Source of the DNA: RUG11867 sp964553435 | GTDB lineage: Bacteria; Bacillota_I; Bacilli_A; RF39; UBA660 | Assembly (NCBI GenBank): GCA_964553435.1 | Contig: CAZKKM010000006.1 | Coordinates: 1 to 31,313 of the forward strand | Direction of reading: 5' to 3' | Length of the DNA stretch: 31,313 nucleotides | Shown here: in pieces, positions 7,420 to 13,311 of the stretch | Layout of the letters: each line of letters begins with the position of its first letter | Numbering within the stretch: position 1 is the first letter of the stretch | Program-made: the position numbers and the translations under genes | The notes under the pieces: generated by a model | The model's input: the letters and a program-made list of their open reading frames with translations, nothing else | Told to the model about the DNA's origin: nothing | The model's database searches: none

Positions 7420-8880
7420 TCAATTTTCGTCTTCGGGTTTGGAATTCAAAGAGATAATGAAAGTTTGTGAGCTTTCAGTTTGCTTTCTTTTCAATTCACA
7501 AACTCGATCGGTGAAGTCGGCAAGAGTATCTTGGATGGAATCATCGATCGTGATGTGTCCATGATCGATCATATCGTGAATGACTCGAAGAAGTATTTCG
7601 GCACAGTCGAGTCTTTCAATCTTGAGATAAAATGATAACTCTTTTAGATAGTTGTCGAAATCGATCTTCAGAGCATCGTCGACGATATAGCCTAGCATGT
7701 GCATGGAATGAGAAAAGAATTTTGAATGCAAGAGAATGCTCTTTTCGATGCTCGCGCGAATTAAATAATAGTATGCGTCTTTATCTTTCGATGTTAGATA
7801 AGCATAAATGAGTGTGTACGCGACATCGTATTCGCCGTTGAGAAGGGAGGCATATATTTCTTTGAGATAGTCGATGTTGTGAATTTTTGTACATTTATTT
7901 TTTTGATGCGCGATCAACTCGTCACGCAGAACGATGGCATCGTGAATGAGTGTGCCTAGACTATCTTTTTCTGGTGGGATTCCCTTTTTATGTGTAAAGA
8001 TGAGGTTGGTCACATACATTCTTTCATATTGGTGATTTCGAGTTACTTCAAAGCCATCTTTAGATGGTCCGGCTATCGGTTTGATCGGGACTCGAGAGGT
8101 ACTCATCGCATAGAGATCTCTCGCTAGACACAGTTGTTTATATTCGATTATTTTTAACGGGTGTCTTCTTTCTTTGGCTTCCAAAATGGCTATCATTTTT
8201 TGATAGTCTTTTTCAGCTATCGCTTGAGATATAGATGTTGTTTTGGCTTTCTTACTCGCGGTTATTTGCCTCAAAAGCTTCTCGGTCAATTTGAATTCTA
8301 TGTTCGTAGTTTGCTGTGCAGTGATTTCCTTGATGATCGAGACAGCATGGTAGAATTGCTGTTGAAGTATTTTATTTCGAAGATCATTTTGTCGAAGTGA
8401 ATTTGCATATCTCGAATCGTCGTCATAAATCCAAATATCTTCAAATGTGAGGTTAGCTACATATTCTTTGCTCTTTTCGTCCAAATCGTATAGGTGACTT
8501 ATGAGCAGAAGATAAAAATTATAGTCGTGGACATATTTTGCAGAGTGAGATTTCTTTAGTGGTTCGAGATACGACAAAGCTGCTGCATAATTTTCGTGGT
8601 AGACGGCATTTATCGCGAGTTGGATGATACTCGGATAATGATTTGGGTCTATCTTCGTACAGATTTCGAAACATTTTACTGCACATTTATACTCTCTTTT
8701 GTTCAGTAAATCGAGACCGTACGAATAGAGTTCGTCAGGACGACGCGGCAAGAATCTTCCGTTTGAAAGTTCGATCAAATCGAGTTCCATTGGTCCTTCT
8801 ATCGATTTTATTTTTTCGATATCTTCAGTAGTCAATGCACCATTCGTTATCAATTGTTCGAAGAGAATTCTATTTTTCAT
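7420..8880 (-). CDS. Winged-helix-like/TPR-repeat protein, paralog 1 (unknown function)
   Basis: 486 residues, no signal peptide or membrane segment, so cytoplasmic. Residues 1-50 form a degenerate winged-helix-like unit (ITNGALTTEDIEK...LIELSNGRFLPR). A TPR-like helix pair comes next (DELYSYGLDLLNKREYKCAVKCFEICTKIDPNH), followed by a long helical repeat region. The last 130 residues align by eye with the two other paralogs at 9040-10530 and 13312-15834: LLNGEYDVAYTLIYAYL, a (D)YYYLIRA stretch, and LLRVIHDMIDHGHITIDD near the end. The start at 8880 is chosen because GAAAGGAATG precedes it; an in-frame upstream ATG lies in the promoter. It is its own transcription unit, with a promoter at 8911-8939. 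I do not recognise a named family. TPR repeats suggest protein binding. Confidence 0.7.
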   Translation of the reverse strand: MKNRILFEQLITNGALTTEDIEKIKSIEGPMELDLIELSNGRFLPRRPDELYSYGLDLLNKREYKCAVKCFEICTKIDPNHYPSIIQLAINAVYHENYAAALSYLEPLKKSHSAKYVHDYNFYLLLISHLYDLDEKSKEYVANLTFEDIWIYDDDSRYANSLRQNDLRNKILQQQFYHAVSIIKEITAQQTTNIEFKLTEKLLRQITASKKAKTTSISQAIAEKDYQKMIAILEAKERRHPLKIIEYKQLCLARDLYAMSTSRVPIKPIAGPSKDGFEVTRNHQYERMYVTNLIFTHKKGIPPEKDSLGTLIHDAIVLRDELIAHQKNKCTKIHNIDYLKEIYASLLNGEYDVAYTLIYAYLTSKDKDAYYYLIRASIEKSILLHSKFFSHSMHMLGYIVDDALKIDFDNYLKELSFYLKIERLDCAEILLRVIHDMIDHGHITIDDSIQDTLADFTDRVCELKRKQTESSQTFIISLNSKPEDEN

Positions 8881-8910
8881 CGTTTCATTCCTTTCATTCG
8901 ATGTTACTAT

Positions 8911-8939
8911 ATAATAAAGTATATATCGCATTATTGCAA
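8911..8939 (-). promoter_or_regulatory. Promoter of paralog 1
   Basis: TTGCAA, 17 bases, then TATTAT on the minus strand, about 30 bases before the ATG at 8880. Confidence 0.6.
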
Positions 8940-9017
8940 GTGAAAAGCATCACAGAGTTATCACAAAAGATGCGTAGCCGTTTTTGATCTTATTCACGAT
9001 AGTTTTAATCGATTCAC

Positions 9018-9039
9018 ACAAAAAAAGACTTTAAGTCTT
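9018..9039 (-). terminator. Terminator of paralog 2
   Basis: A short AAGAC/GTCTT stem with a five-base loop is followed on the minus strand by at least seven T residues. It directly abuts the TAG stop at 9040. A T tract also exists on the plus side. Confidence 0.6.
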
Positions 9040-10530
9040 CTATTTTTTGGGTTTAAATGGCTTCCTTTTTGGTTGCTGGGCCATTTTTTTTTGCATTTTC
9101 GTTTCCAAGGAAGCAAGTATTGGTTTCATCTGTTCAGGTGAAATGTCACTGTGACCATTTGCAACTATGTCTCTTATCAGTCTTAGATACAGTGTGACCA
9201 TACGCATGTCATTTCTGGCTAAATAATAGTAAACGGCATCGACATAACGGGCTACATCCATATTGAATATACCCAATTTTAATTTGCTTATCACTTCCAT
9301 CGGGTGAAGAAAAGCACTATCTTTCTCTGCTATGCTTATTTCGATCAGATCTTTAATGTAATAAGTGTATGCAGTTAGAGAGTTTTGTGAAAGATATCCG
9401 TCCAAAACGATAAAAGCGCGATTCATATTTCCGGATATCAATGCAATTAGAATGCTAACCAACGGATCTTTTTGTTTAACAGACTGTGGGGTCGAAGTAT
9501 TCGGATGTGCAAATAGTTTTTCGTTTGGAGCGGTTTCTTCGCCATTTTTGTCGAAATCCAGTGTCTGTTTCAAAAGAGATACGATAGCTTTGTCTGCTTT
9601 CGTGAGTTCACCATTTTGTGCATTTTTTTCATAAATATCGAGAGCTCGAGTATAATTGCCGGAAAAGATGTACTCCAAGACCGAGTTGGAATTGACGGGA
9701 GATTTTTCGCGATGTGTGCCAGTCGTGCGCATATCGATTATATCTTTCGCTATGGCGAACATGGCGCGATATTTAGAAGGAAAATTGTGTATCTTCTCTT
9801 CTTTTTCGAAAAGTGTTATGAGTTCTTCTATTTGTCTTTCTAAAGCGAACGAGCGCATTTGTGCAAATTTTTTGTCGTTTGCCTCACTTGCTGCAGTGAG
9901 AAGAGCCATCGTAAGTTCATCCTGTTCAGTCAGTTTACCTTTAAGTGCTTGCAATTCTTTTAGTTTAATTGCCGCTCCGGTAAAATCTTGTCTCAAAGCC
10001 AAGCTTCGCACGGCATTAGTGGCAGAAGTATCAGTATATCTTTCTGGTGCCTCTGTGGTGAATACAGATTCTTTGTTCGTATTCTTGATTTTTTCGAAAC
10101 AGATGTCTGGCACTTTTGATAGGAAGCTGAGCATGTAGAGAAAGAAATTGACATCGGCAGTTTGAGGACTCTTTTCGTAAGCAGGTACAGTCAATAGAAA
10201 ATCCAGTGCTTCGTCATAGAGGCCCAAAGTGGCTTTAGACATAAAAATTCTAAAGTTTATTTCGTCTTCTCTAGGTGAGTTTTTTTCAGTAAACGCAAGA
10301 GCCAGGCGATATTTAGTAATGTCTCCTTTTATGCAAAGTTGCTCCGTGTATTTGGCAAAATTAGTTGAATCGGCCTCGTACGTTGCTTGGGCGATCTTTC
10401 GAAGGTAACCCTTTTCGACGAGTTTTCTAATGCGGTAATCGGTGAGACCTGCGGATATGAGGTTAGCTCTTTTCATAACACCCATAGAAAGTAGTGTTTC
10501 GTAGGCAATGGTTGCATCTTTTTCAATCAT
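9040..10530 (-). CDS. AbiEi-like winged-helix/TPR-repeat protein, paralog 2 (unknown function)
   Basis: 496 residues, predicted cytoplasmic. Residues 10-52 look like the winged-helix domain found at the N terminus of AbiEi-type antitoxins: LLSMGVMKRANLISAGLTDYRIRKLVEKGYLRKI...TYEAD. A TPR-like helix pair follows (about 53-85), then a mostly helical region with repeats of the form (F)xGNYxRALDIYEK. The C-terminal 130 residues match paralogs 1 and 3: LISGNMNRAFIVLDGYLSQ, TAYTYYIKDLIEI, and YLRLIRDIVANGHSDISPEQ. The protein ends in a basic tail (QQPKRKPFKPKK), absent from the others. The ribosome-binding site AAGGAGA is 11-12 bases from the ATG, somewhat distant. No partner resembling the AbiEii nucleotidyltransferase toxin is adjacent, so calling this an antitoxin would be unjustified. 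Confidence 0.7.
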   Translation of the reverse strand: MIEKDATIAYETLLSMGVMKRANLISAGLTDYRIRKLVEKGYLRKIAQATYEADSTNFAKYTEQLCIKGDITKYRLALAFTEKNSPREDEINFRIFMSKATLGLYDEALDFLLTVPAYEKSPQTADVNFFLYMLSFLSKVPDICFEKIKNTNKESVFTTEAPERYTDTSATNAVRSLALRQDFTGAAIKLKELQALKGKLTEQDELTMALLTAASEANDKKFAQMRSFALERQIEELITLFEKEEKIHNFPSKYRAMFAIAKDIIDMRTTGTHREKSPVNSNSVLEYIFSGNYTRALDIYEKNAQNGELTKADKAIVSLLKQTLDFDKNGEETAPNEKLFAHPNTSTPQSVKQKDPLVSILIALISGNMNRAFIVLDGYLSQNSLTAYTYYIKDLIEISIAEKDSAFLHPMEVISKLKLGIFNMDVARYVDAVYYYLARNDMRMVTLYLRLIRDIVANGHSDISPEQMKPILASLETKMQKKMAQQPKRKPFKPKK

Positions 10531-10634
10531 AATTAATAAATCTCCTTCTTCGTGTCCCCTTTAGTTACCCTTCATATCTTTATGATATAATAAATCGACA
10601 GCAAATTGCAACTTTTTTTGAAAATTTTATCGAA

Positions 10635-11027
10635 TTATCTATTTTTTAGGTCGGTTACAGCTTCATTCTTAATCGAATTGTAATTTGTTTTGATCCAACA
10701 CATGATGATAGATGTGAGAAAATCTATTTCTTCGTCATTTAGATCTCTCGCAAGGGGAAGAGCATACCATTTGTTTATACAGCCGCGACAGCATGTGGCC
10801 GTGGCATGTTGAGCAATGAAGACGGGGTGTCCTTTCATAGGAGTCTGTTTACCATCGTTTGGGAGTCTTTTTCGTATGCGAGTAGTAAGAAAATCGCGGG
10901 CATGGTGTTCTATCATATCTAATCCGTGTTCATCGATGTAAGAAACATCTCGATCTGTCAGATGAAACCGGGAACGAAAGTTCGATTTGGCAAGAGAGGT
11001 TAAAATGTCGTCGATTTTTTTATTCAT
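10635..11027 (-). CDS. DUF4186 family protein
   Basis: 130 residues matching the DUF4186 family: ILTSLAKSNFRSRFHLTDRDVSYIDEHGLD, ARDFLTTRI, the block NDGKQTPMKGHPVFIAQHATATCCRGC, and a tryptophan-containing end (IIMCWIKTNY). The histidines and the CCRGC cysteines look like possible metal ligands, but no function is known for the family. The start is set at 11027, where GAAAGGAAG sits about eight bases upstream; residues encoded further upstream in the same frame do not belong to the family. TATAAT at 11050-11055 is the probable -10 box. It sits between paralog 2 and the membrane-protein pair, but its own promoter suggests an independent unit. Confidence 0.85.
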   Translation of the reverse strand: MNKKIDDILTSLAKSNFRSRFHLTDRDVSYIDEHGLDMIEHHARDFLTTRIRKRLPNDGKQTPMKGHPVFIAQHATATCCRGCINKWYALPLARDLNDEEIDFLTSIIMCWIKTNYNSIKNEAVTDLKNR

Positions 11028-11065
11028 CGAAATACTTCCTTTCATAAACATTATAACAAAGTCAA

Positions 11066-11093
11066 ATTTAAAAAGTAACGATAAAGTTACTTT
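11066..11093 (-). terminator. Terminator of membrane paralog B
   Basis: An eight-pair stem (AAAGTAAC/GTTACTTT) with a six-base loop overlaps the TAA stop at 11092-11094 and is followed on the minus strand by TTTTTAAATTT. Confidence 0.65.
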
Positions 11094-11928
11094 AATGTCT
11101 ATCATATGCCGCATCCAGGGCGGCAGAGAGGGACGTTCCCTTGGAAAAGTCGATTATCATCGCTAGTGTTTTGTTGATGTCGGTGGGAGCGAAGTTCGTG
11201 CCATGTTCGCGCAAATTGTATTTTTCAGTCGCTGTCGTACCCATAGGTCCGGTCAAATCGAGAACCGCGCGGTAATCTGTAACGGTCGAACCGATGGTGG
11301 CTAACGGATTCAAAATGAAATCGAACTCATCGGCCGAAAGTTCGCTCGGGAGTTCTCTAATCGCTCTCGAAAAGATAGAATTGATGTTTTCGACGATATA
11401 ATGAATGTCATTGCGGAACACCTCATCGGTATTGAATTTGTGTAAAATGTATGTCGTTGTATCATATGAAGCATAACGAAAAGCCCATTTCACAATCGAA
11501 GCATCGAAAATGACATACATCTTGTTCTTGGTATCCAAATCCCATGTATCGATATATTCGAATGCCGTAGTAAGTTCGTCGGCGGTTATCGGATGCTCTT
11601 CGATGAGTTCATTCGGTGTCAAATAATGGTCACGAACTGAATTTCTGGTGAGTGGGAATGTGAGAGGAGAAAAACGCACTTTGTAAACTACGAGCACTTC
11701 GACGAGGATGATGAAGAGATATACGAGCAGCTTTAACGGTTTGGTAATAGGAGATCGCAAAAGGCGGAAAGTTTTCTCTTTGTCGGAAACTTCACTGAAC
11801 TTTTGACCAGGTTTTCTCACGAAAAGGAGTTTCCATGGAAACCAAATGGGAGATGTAATAATGAGAAGAACTTTCTTAAGCACAGCTAAAATTTTATTTT
11901 CCGTTTTGAGTTTTACTGGTGGATTCAT
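11092..11928 (-). CDS. Single-pass membrane protein, tandem paralog B (unknown function)
   Basis: 278 residues. A short N-terminal region contains the amphipathic segment LLIITSPIWFPWKLLFVRKPG (about 21-41, motif SPIWFPWK at 26-33). A single membrane helix follows (about 66-83; LKLLVYLFIILVEVLVVYKV). The remaining 190 residues are a soluble domain with the conserved stretches DTWDLDTKNKMYVIFDASIV, KFNTDEVFRNDIHY, RAIRELPSEL and DYRAVLDLTG. The gene upstream (12036-12998) encodes a clear paralog along the whole length after its longer N terminus. GAAAGGAAAT precedes the ATG. It has its own promoter (11971-11999) and terminator, so the two copies are separately transcribed. I do not recognise the family. 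The soluble domain is likely outside the cell if positive-inside rules hold (basic residues before the helix), but this is inference. Confidence 0.7.
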   Translation of the reverse strand: MNPPVKLKTENKILAVLKKVLLIITSPIWFPWKLLFVRKPGQKFSEVSDKEKTFRLLRSPITKPLKLLVYLFIILVEVLVVYKVRFSPLTFPLTRNSVRDHYLTPNELIEEHPITADELTTAFEYIDTWDLDTKNKMYVIFDASIVKWAFRYASYDTTTYILHKFNTDEVFRNDIHYIVENINSIFSRAIRELPSELSADEFDFILNPLATIGSTVTDYRAVLDLTGPMGTTATEKYNLREHGTNFAPTDINKTLAMIIDFSKGTSLSAALDAAYDRH

Positions 11929-11970
11929 TTCGTTATTTCCTTTCTTTTTATTTTGCTCTACGATAATTAT

Positions 11971-11999
11971 ATTATACCGTCAAACAAGGAACGATGCAA
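11971..11999 (-). promoter_or_regulatory. Promoter of membrane paralog B
   Basis: TTGCAT, 17 bases, then TATAAT on the minus strand, just after the terminator of paralog A. Confidence 0.55.
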
Positions 12000-12012
12000 G
12001 GATAATACAGCT

Positions 12013-12037
12013 TAAAAAAGAGTTCTCTTGTGAACTC
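12013..12037 (-). terminator. Terminator of the zinc-ribbon/membrane paralog A operon
   Basis: GAGTTC, a six-base loop and GAACTC overlap the TGA stop at 12036 and are followed on the minus strand by six T residues. Confidence 0.7.
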
Positions 12038-12998
12038 ATTTTCTTTCAGCCTTATAATATGCTTCCTCCAAAGACATACCGCGAGCAAAATTGGTAAACA
12101 TTTCGAGAGATCGATCGATTTCTTCATCGGTCATATCGATTCCTCCTGCTTTCATGTCTTCTTCGATTAGAATGAAATCGCCGAATGCCCCGAGGACATC
12201 GAGAGCGGCACGATAATCGACTGCAACGGAACCTACATTTGCAATCGGCTTTAGAGCAACATTTATTTCTTCGATTTCCAGCGAATCAGGAATTTCTTTG
12301 ATAGCGCGAGCGGCGATCTGTTCGATGTTTGTCGCGGTGTATTCCAAATCTTCACGGAAAGTTTCATCATCGTTGAATTTCTCGACGACATATTGTAATG
12401 TATCGTCTGAAGTATAGAGGAATGCATCTTTGACGATATCAGAATCGAAGATGACATACATTTTATTTTTGGCTGCAAGATCCCAGTCGTCGATGTGATC
12501 GAATGCTCGTTTTAAAGATTCTTTGTATTCTTCGGGTTTATCTTCACTATTGAGATAATAGTTTTGGACAGATTTTTTAGTAATTGGATATGTCAGTATC
12601 GAGTATCGAATCTTATATACGACGAGTATTTCCAATGTGATTATACAAACATAGACGATGAATTTTAGTGTCTTAGTAATGGGTGCTCGCAAGGCACGAA
12701 AAAGCTTTTTGGTACCTGTAATGTCAGCAAACTTGTTGCCCGGTTTTTTGATGAAAAGAACTTTCCAAGGAAACCAAATCGGCGATGTTATTATCAGAAA
12801 TAGCTTCTTTAAAAAGTTGCCAATTCGCGTATCGCGAGATTCCCTTTCATCTTTTATCGTTTTTTCCAAGGTAGAGTCTTCTTCTATTTTTTCTGTTTTT
12901 GAATCGAGAACGATGTCTTTTGTCTTTTTCTTTTCGATCTTCGTATTATTTTGTTTCTTTTCTGATCGATTAGCATTTTTTTCCTTCGTTTGAGGCAT
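12036..12998 (-). CDS. Single-pass membrane protein, tandem paralog A (unknown function)
   Basis: 320 residues. A highly charged, lysine-rich N-terminal extension (about 1-60) is absent from paralog B. The shared segment LFLIITSPIWFPWKVLFIKKPG (motif SPIWFPWK at 72-79) comes next, then one membrane helix (about 111-129; LKFIVYVCIITLEILVVYKI) and a 190-residue soluble domain. Identical or near-identical blocks with paralog B include KNKMYVIFD, KFNxDExFRxD, RAIxE(I/L)P and DYRAxLD. The start has AGTAGGGATAA upstream and lies 11 bases after the zinc-ribbon gene, so the two share a transcript. The paired arrangement implies a tandem duplication followed by gain or loss of the charged N terminus. 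No enzyme motif is visible. A structural or regulatory envelope role is possible but unsupported. Confidence 0.7.
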   Translation of the reverse strand: MPQTKEKNANRSEKKQNNTKIEKKKTKDIVLDSKTEKIEEDSTLEKTIKDERESRDTRIGNFLKKLFLIITSPIWFPWKVLFIKKPGNKFADITGTKKLFRALRAPITKTLKFIVYVCIITLEILVVYKIRYSILTYPITKKSVQNYYLNSEDKPEEYKESLKRAFDHIDDWDLAAKNKMYVIFDSDIVKDAFLYTSDDTLQYVVEKFNDDETFREDLEYTATNIEQIAARAIKEIPDSLEIEEINVALKPIANVGSVAVDYRAALDVLGAFGDFILIEEDMKAGGIDMTDEEIDRSLEMFTNFARGMSLEEAYYKAERK

Positions 12999-13009
12999 CT
13001 AAATTATCC

Positions 13010-13225
13010 CTACTTTCCGGTTTTCTTTTTGACGACCAGTTTTTGTGGTTGTTCGACGTATGAGCGAATGATCGTACCGCAGTTTAAACATACGATGTGA
13101 TAAAGACTTTGTTCTTTCATCGTAAATATCTTTCCCACTGGAGTTACATTCGCATATCCTTGTTGTGCGGCGAGGACATTGTTCTCTTCGCCACAATGTG
13201 GACATTTTTCTTGCTTAGAATTCAT
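13010..13225 (-). CDS. Small zinc-ribbon protein
   Basis: 71 residues with two Cys pairs, CPHCGEEN near the N terminus and CLNCGTIIRSYVE in the middle, which should bind one zinc ion. The arrangement CPxCG...QxGYAxVxPxGKxF...IxCxxCGTxIRSYVExPxKL matches a small Bacillota family often mislabelled as transcription initiation factor TFIIIB. Any nucleic-acid or protein partner is unknown. Either ATG 13225 or GTG 13228 could start it; ATG is better placed after AGAGGGA. It leads an operon with membrane paralog A and has a promoter at 13251-13279. Confidence 0.8.
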   Translation of the reverse strand: MNSKQEKCPHCGEENNVLAAQQGYANVTPVGKIFTMKEQSLYHIVCLNCGTIIRSYVEQPQKLVVKKKTGK

Positions 13226-13250
13226 CACTCTTCCCTCTTTCCATAGGCAT

Positions 13251-13279
13251 ATTATACTACTCTAAAGGAAGGATAGCAA
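13251..13279 (-). promoter_or_regulatory. Promoter of the zinc-ribbon/membrane paralog A operon
   Basis: TTGCTA, 17 bases, then TATAAT on the minus strand, about 25 bases before the start codon. Confidence 0.65.
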
Positions 13280-13311
13280 GCAGGCGATTTTAGCCGTTTT
13301 CAAATATGTTT

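Noticed and set aside
9656..10138. A 160-codon plus-strand open frame antisense to winged-helix/TPR paralog 2
   Set aside because: Lies entirely inside a gene supported by paralogy and has no start signals.
9040..10530. AbiE-type toxin-antitoxin system
   Set aside because: Only the winged-helix resemblance is seen; no nucleotidyltransferase toxin is adjacent and the C-terminal part is unlike AbiEi.
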